This document shows positions 1 to 10,837 of a stretch of 64,000 bases of DNA, piece by piece (positions within the stretch are counted from its first letter, which is position 1; each line of letters opens with the position of its first letter). Made by a program: the position numbers and the translations under genes. Origin of the DNA: Petrolisthes cinctipes (lineage: Eukaryota; Arthropoda; Malacostraca; Decapoda; Porcellanidae); the NCBI GenBank assembly GCA_033782935.1, contig JAWQEG010000470.1, positions 1,612,001-1,676,000 on the forward strand, in the 5' to 3' direction. Under the pieces are notes generated by a model. That model saw only the letters and a program-made list of their open reading frames with translations. It had not been told where the DNA came from and searched no databases.

Positions 1-1
1 A

Positions 2-139
2 ATATTTTGGGGTCCCAGAAGCAATCTGTACAGTGCTAGAATATTTTCAAAATATAGGCTAAAAACATGCTAAAAATCTATCTTTTAAGTGCCAAAAAGT
101 CGATATCTCAAATTCAGTCCCAAAACACCCGAAAATTCG
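2..139 (+). repeat. Representative 138-bp short monomer (class SS)
   Basis: First complete short monomer. Compared with a full monomer it lacks 29 bp between GTCGATAT and CTCAAATTC, and a further 10 bp that turns TGTACATGCCTACACAGTG into TGTACAGTG. It carries the dyad ATATTTTCAAAATAT. Its length is a multiple of three, so reading frame is kept across it, but an in-frame stop follows in the next part of the cassette. Confidence 0.9.
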
Positions 140-316
140 ATATTTAGGGGTCCCAGAAGCGATCTGTACATGCCTACTCCGTGTTAGAGTATTTTCAAAA
201 TACATGCTCAAAACATACTGAAAATCGATCTTTTAGGTGCACAAAAGTCGATATGTGCATGCATCTTCAGTACCCGTTTATATCTCAAATTCAGGCTCAA
301 AACACCCGAAAATTCA
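140..316 (+). repeat. Representative 177-bp full monomer (class B)
   Basis: Begins ATATTTAGGGGTCCCAG and has GCGATCTG (or GGTATCTG in some copies). It carries the dyad GTATTTTCAAAATAC, then ATGCTCAAAACATACTG, GGTGCACAAAAGTCG, the 8-bp palindrome TGCATGCA and CTTCAGTACCCG. It is the usual first long monomer of each trimer. Copies with GGTATCTG tend to follow a 148-bp monomer, so this three-base state marks HOR phase. Confidence 0.9.
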
Positions 317-910
317 ATATTTTGGGGTCCCAGAAGCAATCTGTACAGTGCTAGAATATTTTCAAAATATAGGCTAAAAACATGCTAAAAATCTATCTTT
401 TAAGTGCCAAAAAGTCGATATCTCAAATTCAGTCCCAAAACACCCGAAAATTCGATATTTAGAGGTCCCAGAAGGTATCTGTACATGCCTACTCCGTGTT
501 AGAGTATTTTCAAAATACATGCTCAAAACATACTGAAAATCGATCTTTTAGGTGCACAAAAGTCGATATGTGCATGCATCTTCAGTACCCGTTTATATCT
601 CAAATTCAGGCTCAAAACACCCGAAAATTCAATATTTTGGGGTCCCAGAAGCAATCTGTACAGTGCTAGAATATTTTCAAAATATAGGCTAAAAACATGC
701 TAAAAATCTATCTTTTAAGTGCCAAAAAGTCGATATCTCAAATTCAGTCCCAAAACACCCGAAAATTCGATATTTAGGGGTCCCAGAAGCGATCTGTACA
801 TGCCTACTCCGTGTTAGAGTATTTTCAAAATACATGCTCAAAACATACTGAAAATCGATCTTTTAGGTGCACAAAAGTCGATATGTGCATGCATCTTCAG
901 TACCCGTTTA

Positions 911-996
911 TATCTCAAATTCAGGCTCAAAACACCCGAAAATTCAATATTTTGGGGTCCCAGAAGCAATCTGTACATGCCTACTCAGTGTTAGAG
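911..996 (+). repeat. Ancestral half-unit H2 (86 bp, example)
   Basis: Runs from TATCTCAAATTCAGG to the TTAGAG before the next dyad. It aligns by eye with H1 (next entry): TCAAATTCAGGCTCAAAACA against TCAAAATACAGGCCCAAAAC, AATATTTTGGGGTCCCAGAA against GATATTTTAGATGCCCAAAG, and CAATCTGTACATG against CAATATGTGCATG. About two thirds of bases agree by eye; I did not compute a score. The two halves sum to 176 bp. Confidence 0.7.
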
Positions 997-1122
997 TATT
1001 TTCAAAATACAGGCCCAAAACATTCTGAAAATCGATATTTTAGATGCCCAAAGTCAATATGTGCATGTATCTTCTGTACCCGTTTATATCTCAAATTCAG
1101 GCTCAAAACACCCGAAAATTCG
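947..1122 (+). repeat. Representative 176-bp full monomer (class C)
   Basis: Begins ATATTTTGGGGTCCCAG with GCAATCTG and CTCAGTGTTAG. It then has AATACAGGCCCAAAACATG, CGATATTTTAGATGCCC and AAAGTCAATATGTGCATG. It is one base shorter than class B, in the CCAAAG versus ACAAAAG run. It is normally the second long monomer of a 501-bp trimer, followed by a 148-bp monomer. Confidence 0.9.
997..1086 (+). repeat. Ancestral half-unit H1 (90 bp, example)
   Basis: Runs from TATTTTCAAAATACAGG to CCCGTTTA. It is homologous in order and spacing to H2, so the 176-bp monomer is best seen as an old dimer of ~88-bp units. The 29-bp segment missing from short monomers lies at the end of this half. The 10-bp segment missing from 138-bp monomers lies in the matching part of H2. 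Confidence 0.7.
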
Positions 1123-1270
1123 ATATTTTGGGGTCCCAGAAGCAATCTGTACATACCTACACAGTGCTAGAATATTTTCAAAATATAGGCTAAAAACATG
1201 CTAAAAATCGACATTTTAGGTGCCAAAAAATCGATATATCAAATTCAGTCCCAAAACACCCGAAAATTCG
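1123..1270 (+). repeat. Representative 148-bp short monomer (class S)
   Basis: Keeps CATACCTACACAGTGCTAG but lacks the 29-bp segment that in long monomers begins GTGCATG and ends CCCGTTTATAT. The flanks read GATAT and CTCAAATTC, and the removed segment ends in ATAT, so the gap lies between short direct repeats. It carries CGACATTTTAGGTGCC and the dyad ATATTTTCAAAATAT. Confidence 0.9.
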
Positions 1271-2401
1271 ATATTTAGAGGTCCCAGAAGGTATCTGTAC
1301 ATGCCTACTCCGTGTTAGAGTATTTTCAAAATACATGCTCAAAACATACTGAAAATCGATCTTTTAGGTGCACAAAAGTCGATATGTGCATGCATCTTCA
1401 GTACCCGTTTATATCCCAAATTCAGGCTCAAAACACCCGAAAATTCAATATTTTGGGGTCCCAGAAGCAATCTGTACAGTGCTAGAATATTTTCAAAATA
1501 TAGGCTAAAAACATGCTTAAAATCTATCTTTTAAGTGCCAAAAAGTCGATATCTCAAATTCAGTCCCAAAACACCCGAAAATTCGATATTTAGGGGTCCC
1601 AGAAGCGATCTGTACATGCCTACTCCGTGTTAGAGTATTTTCAAAATACATGCTCAAAACATACTGAAAATCGATCTTTTAGGTGCACAAAAGTCGATAT
1701 GTGCATGCATCTTCAGTACCCGTTTATATCTCAAATTCAGGCACAAAACACCCGAAAATTCAATATTTTGGGGTCCCAGAAGCAATCTGTACATGCCTAC
1801 TCAGTGTTAGAGTATTTTCAAAATACAGGCCCAAAACATGCTGAAAATCGATATTTTAGATGCCCAAAGTCAATATGTGCATGTATCTTCTGTACCCGTT
1901 TATATCTCAAATTCAGGCTCAAAACACCCGAAAATTCAATATTTTGGGGTCCATGAAGCAATCTGTACATGCCTACACAGTGCTAGAATATTTTCAAAAT
2001 ATAGGCTAAAAACATGCTAAAAATCGATATTTTAGGTGCCAAAAAATCGATATATCAAATTCAGTCCCAAAACACCCGAAAATTCGATATTTAGAGGTCC
2101 CAGAAGGTATCTGTACATGCCTACTCCGTATTAGAGTATTTTCAAAATACATGCTCAAAACATACTGAAAATCGATCTTTTAGGTGCACAAAAGTCGATA
2201 TGTGCATGCACCTTCAGTACCCGTTTATATATCAAATTCAGGCTCAAAACACCCGAAAATTCAATATTTTGGGGTCCCAGAAGCAATCTGTACAGTGCTA
2301 GAATATTTTCAAAATATAGGCTAAAAACATGCTAAAAATCTATCTTTTAAGTGCCAAAAAGTCGATATCTCAAATTCAGTCCCAAAACACCCGAAAATTC
2401 G

Positions 2402-5400
2402 ATATTTAGGGGTCCCAGAAGCGATCTGTACATGCCTACTCCGTGTTAGAGTATTTTCAAAATACATGCTCAAAACATACTGAAAATCGATCTTTTTGGT
2501 GCACAAAAGTCGATATGTGCATGCATCTTCAGTACCCGTTTATATCTCAAATTCAGGCTCAAAACACCCGAAAATTCAATATTTTGGGGTCCCAGAAGCA
2601 ATCTGTACATGCCTACTCAGTGTTAGAGTATTTTCAAAATACAGGCCCAAAACATGCTGAAAATCGATATTTTAGATGCCCAAAGTCAATATGTGCATGT
2701 ATCTTCAGTACCCGTTTATATCTCAAATTCAGGCTCAAAACACCCGAAAATTCAATATTTTGGGGTCCCAGAAGCAATCTGTACATGCCTACACAGTGCT
2801 AGAATATTTTCAAAATATAGGCTAAAAACATGCTAAAAATCGACATTTTAGGTGCCAAAAAATCGATATCTCAAATTCAGTCCCAAAATACCCGAAAATT
2901 CGATATTTAGAGTTCCCATAAGGTATCTGTACATGCCTACTCCGTGTTAGAGTATTTTAAAAATACAGGCCAAAAACATGCTCAAAATCGATGTTTTAGG
3001 TGCCCAAAAGTCGATATGTGCATGCATCTTCTGTACCCGTTTATATCTCAAATTCTGGCCCTAAACACCCGAAAATTCGATATTTTGGGGTCCCAGAAGC
3101 AATCTGTACATGCCTACTCCGTGTTAGAGTATTTTCAAAATTCAGGCCCAAAACATGCTGAAAATCGATATTTTTGGTGCTCAAAGTCAATATGTGCATG
3201 TATCTTCTGTACCCGTTTATATCTCAAATTCAGGCTCAAAACACCCGAAAATTCAATATTTTGGGGTCCCAGAAGCAATCTGTACAGTGCTAGAATATTT
3301 TCAAAATATAGGCTAAAAACATGCTAAAAATCGATCTTTTAGGTGCCAAAAAGTCGATATCTCAAATTCAGTCCCCAAACACCCGAAAATTCGATATTTA
3401 GGGGTCCCAGAAGCGATCTGTACATGCCTACTCCGTGTTAGAGTATTTTCAAAATACATTCTCAAAACATACTGAAAATCGATCTTTTAGGTGCACAAAA
3501 GTCGATATGTGCATGCATCTTCAGTACCCGTTTATATCTCAAATTCAGGCTCAAAACACCCGAAAATTCGATATTTTGCGGTCCCAGAAGCGATCTGTAC
3601 ATGCCTACTCCGTGTTAGAGTATTTTCAAAATTCAGGCCCAAAACATGCTGAAAATTGATATTTTTGGTGCCCAAAGTCAATATGTGAATGGATCTTCTG
3701 TACCCGTTTATATATCAAATTCAGGCTCAAAACACCCGAAAATTCAATATTTTGGGGTCCCAGAAGCAATCTGTACAGTGCTAGAATATTTTCAAAATAT
3801 AGGCTAAAAACATGCTAAAAATCGATCTTTTAAGTGCCAAAAAGTCGATATCTCAAATTCAGTCCCAAAACACCTGAAAATTCGATATTTAGCGGTCCCA
3901 GAAGCGATCTGTACATGCCTCCTCCTTGTTAGAGTATTTTCAAAATACATGCTCAAAAAATACTGAAAATCGATCTTTTAGGTGCACAAAAGTCGATATG
4001 TGCATGCATCTTCAGTACCCGTTTATATCTCAAATTCAGGCTCAAAACACCCGAAAATTCAATATTTTGGGGTCCCAGAAGCAATCTGTACATGCCTACT
4101 CAGTGTTAGAGTATTTTCAAAATACAGGCCCAAAACATGCTGAAAATCGATATTTTAGATGCCCAAAGTCAATATGTGCATGTATTTTCTGTACCCGTTT
4201 ATATCTCAAATTCAGGCTCAAAACACCCGAAAAATCAATATTTTTGGGTCCCAGAAGCAATCTGTACATGCCTACACAGTGCTAGAATATTTTCAAAATA
4301 TAGGCTAAAAACATGCTAAAAATCGACATTTTAGGTGCCAAAAAATCGATATCTCAAATTCAGTCCCAAAACACCCGAAAATTCGATATTTAGAGGTCCC
4401 AGAAGGTATCTGTACATGCCTACTCCGTGTTAGAGTATTTTCAAAATACAGGCCAAAAACATACTGAAAATCGAACTTTTAGGTACCCAAAAGTCGATAT
4501 GTGCATGCATCTTCTGTACCCGTTTATATCTCAAATTCTGGCCCTAAACACCCGAAAATTCGATATTTTGAGGTCCCAGAAGCGATCTGTACATGCCTAC
4601 TCCGTGTTAGAGTATTTTCAAAATTCAGGCCCAAAACATGCTGAAAATCGATATTTTTGGTGCCCAAAGTCAATATGTGCATGTATCTTCTGTACCCGTT
4701 TATGTCTCGAATACAGGCTCAAAACACCCGAAAATTCAATATTTTGGGGTCCCAGAAGCAATCTGTACAGTGCTAGAATATTTTCAAAATATAGGCTAAA
4801 AACATGCTGAAAATCGATCTTTTAGGTGCCAAAAAGTCGATATCTCAAATTCAGTCCCAAAACACCCGAAAATTCGATATTTAGGGGTCCCAGAAGCGAT
4901 CTGTACATGCCTAATCCGTGTTAGAGTATTTTCAAAATACATGCTCAAAAAATACTGAAAATCGATCTTTTAGGTGCACAAAAGTCGATATGTGCATGCA
5001 TCTTCAGTACCCGTTTATATCTCAAATTCAGGCTCAAAACACCCGAAAATTCAATATTTTGGGGTCCCAGAAGCAATCTGTACATGCCTACTCAGTGTTA
5101 GAGTACTTTCAAAATACAGGCCCAAAACATGCTGAAAATCAATATTTTAGATGCCCAAAGTCAATATGTGCATATATCTTCTGTACCCGTTTATATCTCA
5201 TATTCAGGCTCAAAACACACGAAAATTCAATATTTTGGGGACCCAGAAGCAATCTGTACATGCCTACTCAGTGCTAGAATATTTTCAAAATATAGGCTAA
5301 AAACATGCTAAAAATCGATCTTTTAGGTGCCAAAAAGACGATATCTCAAATTCAGTCCCAAAACACCCGAAAATTCGATATTTAGGGGTCCCAGAAGTGA

Positions 5401-8400
5401 TCTGTACATGCCTACTCCGTGTTAGAGTATTTTCAAAATACATGCTCAAAACATACTGAAAATCGATCTTTTAGGTGCACAAAAGTCGATATGTGCATGC
5501 ATCTTCAGTACCCGTTTATATCTCAAATTCAGGCTCAAAACACCCGAAAATTCAATATTTTGGGGTCCCAGAAGGTATCTGTACATGCCTACTCCGTGTT
5601 AGAGTTTTTTTCAAAATTCAGGCCCAAAACATGCTGAAAATCGATATTTTTGGTGTCCAAAGTCAAAATGTGCATGTATCTTCTGTACCCGTTTATATCT
5701 CAAATTCAGGCTCAAAACACCCGAAAATTCAATATTTTGGGGTCCCAGAAGCAATCTGTACATGCCTACTCAGTGCTAGAATATTTTCAAAATATAGGCT
5801 AAAAACATGCTAAAAATCGATCTTTTAGGTGCCAAAAAGTCGATATCTCAAATTCAGTCCCAAAACACCCGAAAATTCGATATTTAGGGGTCCCAGAAGC
5901 GATCTGTACATGCCTACTCCGTGTTAGAGTATTTTCAAAATACATGCTCAAAACATACTGAAAATCGATCTTTTAGGTGCACAAAAGTCGATATGTGCAT
6001 GCATCTTCAGTACCCGTTTATATCTCAAATTCAGGCTCAAAACACCCGAAAATTCAATATTTTGGGGTCCCAGAAGCAATCTGTACATGCCTACTCAGTG
6101 TTAGAGTATTTTCAAAATACAGGCCCAAAACATGCTGAAAATCGATATTTTAGATGCCCAAAGTCAATATGTGCATGTATCTTCTGTACCCGTTTATATC
6201 TCAAATTCAGGCTCAAAACACCCGACAATTCAATATTTTGGGGTCCCAGAAGCAATCTGTACATGCCTACACAGTGCAAGAATATTTTCAAAATATTGGC
6301 TAAAAACATGCTAAAAATCGACATTTTAGGTGCCAAAAAATCGATATCTCAAATTCAGTCCCAAAACACCCGAAAATTCGATATTTTGGGGTCCCAGAAG
6401 GTATCTGTACATGCCTACTCCGTGTTAGAGTATTTTCAAAATTCAGGCCCAAAACATGATGAAAATCGATATTTTTGGTGCCCAAAGTCAATATGTGCAT
6501 GTATCTTCTGTACCCGTTTATATCTCGAATTCAGGCTCAAAACACCCGAAAATTCAATATTTTGGGGTCCCAGAAGCAATCTGTACATGCCTACTCAGTG
6601 CTAGAATATTTTCAAAATATAGGCTAAAAACATGCTAAAAATCGATCTTTTAGGTGACAAAAAGTCGATATCTCAAATTCAGTCCCAAAACACCCGAAAA
6701 TTCGATATTTAGGGGTCCCAGAAGTGATCTGTACATGCCTACTCCGTGTTAGAGTATTTTCAAAATACATGCTCAAAACATACTGAAAATCGATCTTTTA
6801 GGTGCACAAAAGTCGATATGTGCATGCATCTTCAGTACCCGTTTATATCTCAAATTCAGGCTCAAAACACCCGAAAATTCAATATTTTGGGGTCCAAGAA
6901 GCAATCTGTGTTAAAGTATTTTCAAAATACAGGCCCAAAACATGCTGAAAATCGATATTTTAGATGCCCAAAGTCAATATGTGCATGTATCTTCTGAACC
7001 CGTTTATATCTCAAATTCAGGCTCAAAACACCCGAAAATTCAATATTTTTGGGTCCCAGAAGCAATCTGTACATGCCTAGACAGTGCTAGAATATTTTCA
7101 AAATATAGGCTAAAAACATGCTAAAAATCGACATTTTAGGTGCCAAAAAATCGATATCTCAAATTCAGTCCCAAACCACCAGAAAATTCGATATTTAGAG
7201 GTCCCAGAAGGTATCTGTACATGCCTACTCCGTGTTAGAGTATTTTCAAAATTCAGGCCCAAAACATGCTGAAAATCGATATTTTTGGTGCCCAAAGTCA
7301 ATATGTGCATGTATCTTCTGTACCCGTTTATATCTCAAATTCAGGCTCAAAACACCCGAAAATTCAATATTTTGGGGTCCCAGAAGCAATCTGTACATGC
7401 CTACACAGTGCTAGAATATTTTCAAAATATAGGCTAAAAACATGCTAAAAATCGACATTTTAGGTGCCAAAAAATCGATAACTCAAATTCAGTCCAAAAC
7501 ACCCGAAAATTCGATATTTAGAGGTCCCAGAAGGTATCTGTACATGCCTACTCCGTTTTAGAGTATTTTCAAAATACAGGCCAAAAACATACTGAAAATC
7601 GATCTTTTAGGTGCCCAAAAGTCGATATGTGCATGCATCTTCTGTACCCGTTTATATCTCAAATTTTGGCCCTAAACACCCGAAAATTCGATATTTTGGG
7701 GTCCCAGAAGCGATCTGTACATGCCTACTCCATGTTAGAGTATTTTCAAAATTCAGGCCCAAAACATGCTGAAAATCGATATTTTAGATGCCCAAAGTCA
7801 ATATGTGCATGTATCTTCTGTACCCGTTTATATCTCAAATTCAGGCTCAAAACACCCGAAAATTCAATATTTTGGGGTCCCAGAAGCAATCTGTACATGC
7901 CTACACAGTGCTAGAATATTTTCAAAATATAGGCTAAAAACATGCTAAAAATCGACATTTTAGGTGCCAAAAAATCGATATCTCTAATTCAGTCCAAAAA
8001 CCCCGAAAATTCGATATTTAGAGGTCCCAGAAGGTATCTGTACATGCCTACTCCGTTTTAGAGTATTTTCAAAATACAGGCCAAAAACATACTGAAAATC
8101 GATCTTTTAGGTGCCCAAAAGTCGATATGTGCATGCATCTTCTGTACCCGTTTATATCTCAAATTCTGGCCCTAAACACCCGAAAATTCGATATTTTGGG
8201 GTCCCAGAAGCGATCTGTACATGCCTACTCCGTGTTAGAGTATTTTCAAAATTCAGGCCCAAAACATGCTGAAAATCGATATTTTTGGTGCCCAAAGTCA
8301 ATATGTGCATGTATCTTCTGTACCCGTTTATATCTCAAATTCAGGCTCAAAACACCCGAAAATTCAATATTTTGGGGTCCCAGAAGCAATCTGTACAGTG

Positions 8401-10837
8401 CTAGAATATTTTCAAAATATAGGCTAAAAACATGCTAAAAATCGATCTAAAATTTTAGGTGCCAAAAAGTCGATATCTCAAATTCAGTCCCAAAACACCC
8501 GAAAATTCGATATTTAGGGGTCCCAGAAGCGATCTGTACGTGCCTACTCCGTGTTAGAGTATTTTCAAAATACATGCTCAAAACATACTGAAAATCGATC
8601 TTTTAGGTGCACAAAAGTCGATAGGTGTATGCATCTACAGTACCCGTTTATATCTCAAATTCAGGCTCAAAACACCCGAAAATTCAATGTTTTGGGGTCC
8701 CAGAAGCGATCTGTACATGCCTACTCAGTGTTAGAGTATTTTCAAAATACAGGCCCAAAACATGCTGAAAATCGATATTTTAGATGCCCAAAGTCAATAT
8801 GTGCATGTATCTTCTGTACCCGTTTATATCTCAAATTCAGGCTCAAAACACCCGAAAATTTAATATTTTGGGGTAACAGAAGCAATCTGTACATGCCTAC
8901 ACAGTGCTAGAATATTTTCAAAATATAGGCTAAAAACATGCTAAAAATCGACATTTTAGGTGCCAAAAAATCGATATCTCAAATTCAGTCCCAAAACACC
9001 CGAATATTCGATATTTAGAGGTCCCAGAAGGTATCTGTACATGCCTACTCCGTGTTAGAGTATTTTCAAAATACAGGCCAAAAACATACTGAAAATCGAT
9101 ATTTTTGGTGCCCAAAGTCAATATGTGCATGTATCTTCTGTACCCGTTTATATCTCAAATTCAGGCTCAAAACACCCGAAAATTCAATATTTTGGGGTCC
9201 CAGAAGCAATCTGTACATGCCTACTCAGTGTTAGAATATTTTCAAAATATAGGCTAAAAACATGCTAAAAATCGATCTTTTAGGTGCCAAAAAGTCGATA
9301 TCTCAAATTCAGTCCCAAAACACCCGAAAATTCGATATTTAGTGGTCCAAGAAGCGATCTGTACATGCCTACTCCGTGTTAGAGTATTTTCAAAATACAT
9401 GCTCAAAACATACTGAAAATCGATCTTTTAGGTGCACAAAAGTCGATATGTGCATGCATCTTCAGTACCCGTTTATATCTCAAATTCAGGCTCAAAACAC
9501 CCGAAAATTCAATATTTTGGGGTCCCAGAAGCAATATGTACATGCCTACTCAGTGTTATAGTATTTTCAAAATACAGGCCCAAAACATGCTGAAAATCGA
9601 TATTTTAGATGCCCAAAGTCAATATGTGCATGTATCTTCTGTACCCGTTTATATCTCAAATTCAGGCTCAAAACACCCGAAAATTCAATATTTTTGGGTC
9701 TCAGAAGCAATCTGTACATGCCTACACAGTGCTAGAATATTTTCAAAATATAGGCTAAAAACATGCTAAAAATCGACATTTTAGGTGCCAAAAAATCGAT
9801 ATCTCAAATTCAGTCCCAAAACACCCGAAAATTCGATATTTAGTGGTCCCAGAAGGTATCTGTACATGCCTACTCCGTGTTAGAGTATTTTCAAAATACA
9901 GGCCAAAAACATACTGAAAATCGATCTTTTAGGTGCCCAAAAGTCGATATGTGCATTCATCTTCTGTACCCGTTTATATCTCAAATTCTGGCCCTAAACA
10001 CCCGAAAATTCGATATTTTGGGGTCCCAGAAGCGATCTGTACATGCCTACTCCGTGTTAGAGTATTTTCAAAATTCAGGCCCAAAACATGCTGAAAATCG
10101 ATATTTTAGATGCCCAAAGTCAATATGTGCATGTATCTTCTGTACCCGTTTATATCTCAAATTCAGGCTCAAAACCCCCGAAAATTCAATATTTTGGGGC
10201 CCCAGAAGCAATCTGTACATGCCTACTCAGTGCTAGAATATTTTCAAAATATAGGCTAAAAACATGCTAAAAATCGATCTTTTAGGTGCCAAAAAGTCGA
10301 TATCTCAAATTCAGTCCCAAAACACCCGAAAATTCGATATTTAGGGGTCCCAGAAGCGATCTGTACATGCCTACTCCGTGTTAGAGTATTTTCAAAATAC
10401 ATGCTCAAAACATACTGAAAATCGATCTTTTAGGTGCACAAAAGTCGATATGTGCATGCATCTTCAGTACCCGTTTATATCTCAAATTCAGGCTCAAAAC
10501 ACCCGAAAATTCAATATTTTGGTGTTCCAGAAGCAATCTGTACATGCCTACTCAGTGTTAGAGTATTTTCAAAATACAGGCCCAAAACATGCTGAAAATC
10601 GATATTTTAGATGCCCAAAGTCAATATGTGCATGTATCTTCTGTACCCGTTTATATCTCAAATTCAGGCTCAAAACACCCGAAATTTCAATATTTTGGGG
10701 TCCCAGAAGCAATCTGTACATGCCTACTCAGTGCTAGAATATTTTCAAAATATAGGCTAAAAACATGCTAAAAATCGACATTTCAGGTGCCAAAAAATCG
10801 ATATCTCAAATTCAGTCCCAAAACACCCGAAAATTCG
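2402..10837 (+). repeat. Irregular trimer array (491/501-bp cassettes)
   Basis: Cassette starts at 2402, 2903, 3394, 3885, 4386, 4877, 5378, 5880, 6705, 8510, 9011, 9335, 9836 and 10337 are spaced mostly 491 or 501 bp, with some 324-825-bp intervals where a dimer is added. Cassettes alternate B-C-S (501) and B-D-SS (491). Private point changes are frequent compared with the 26-35 kb block, suggesting weaker recent homogenisation. One 5-base insertion (CGATCTAAAATTTTAGG) sits near 8445. I see no gene or other element here. Confidence 0.85.
3080..3255 (+). repeat. Representative 176-bp full monomer (class D)
   Basis: Class D has CTCCGTGTTAG, then TATTTTCAAAATTCAGGCCC and CGATATTTTTGGTGC. It usually follows a long monomer ending CTGGCCCTAAACACCC and is the middle unit of many 491-bp trimers. 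Its AAAATTC breaks the outer pair of the dyad seen in the other classes. It is the class most like the other half of the monomer, which helps reveal the internal ~88-bp duplication. Confidence 0.85.

Larger units (their letters stand above)
2..769 (+). repeat. 315-bp dimer HOR (138 + 177 bp)
   Basis: Monomer starts at 2, 140, 317, 455 and 632 give the pattern SS-B-SS-B-SS. That is two full 315-bp dimers and the first half of a third, whose long monomer opens the pentamer block. The dimers differ by single bases, for example GCGATCTG in one long monomer and GGTATCTG in the other. Confidence 0.85.
770..2401 (+). repeat. 816-bp pentamer HOR, two tandem copies
   Basis: Monomers run B(177)-C(176)-S(148)-B(177)-SS(138), total 816 bp, at 770-1585 and 1586-2401. 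The order then begins again at 2402 but switches to trimers. Copies are near identical; differences include CATTCTG versus CATGCTG near 1020, and GGTCCATGAAGC at 1947 in the second copy. The pentamer is a 501-bp trimer joined to a 315-bp dimer. Confidence 0.85.

Noticed and set aside
991..1016. Dyad GTATTTTCAAAATAC as a rho-independent terminator or operator
   Set aside because: There are no bacterial-type genes, and the element is present in every monomer of a eukaryotic satellite. It is kept only as a dyad of interest.
811..1170. Recurrent open frames of about 60, 119, 127 and 186 codons across the array (for example MLEYFQNTCSKHTENRS...)
   Set aside because: They begin at GTG (GTGTTAGAGTATTTT), not ATG, and recur because the monomer recurs. 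They end at stops in the short monomers and change frame with 176- and 148-bp units. Overlapping frames are equally open. Variants are spread without codon-position bias that I can see. No domain is recognisable.
6500..6560. CENP-B-box-like sequence on the minus strand (TTCG...AAACGGG from TCGAATTC variants)
   Set aside because: The spacing between TTCG and CGGG is 9 bases, not the 7 of the canonical box. Most monomers have TTTG instead of TTCG. The resemblance is best treated as chance.
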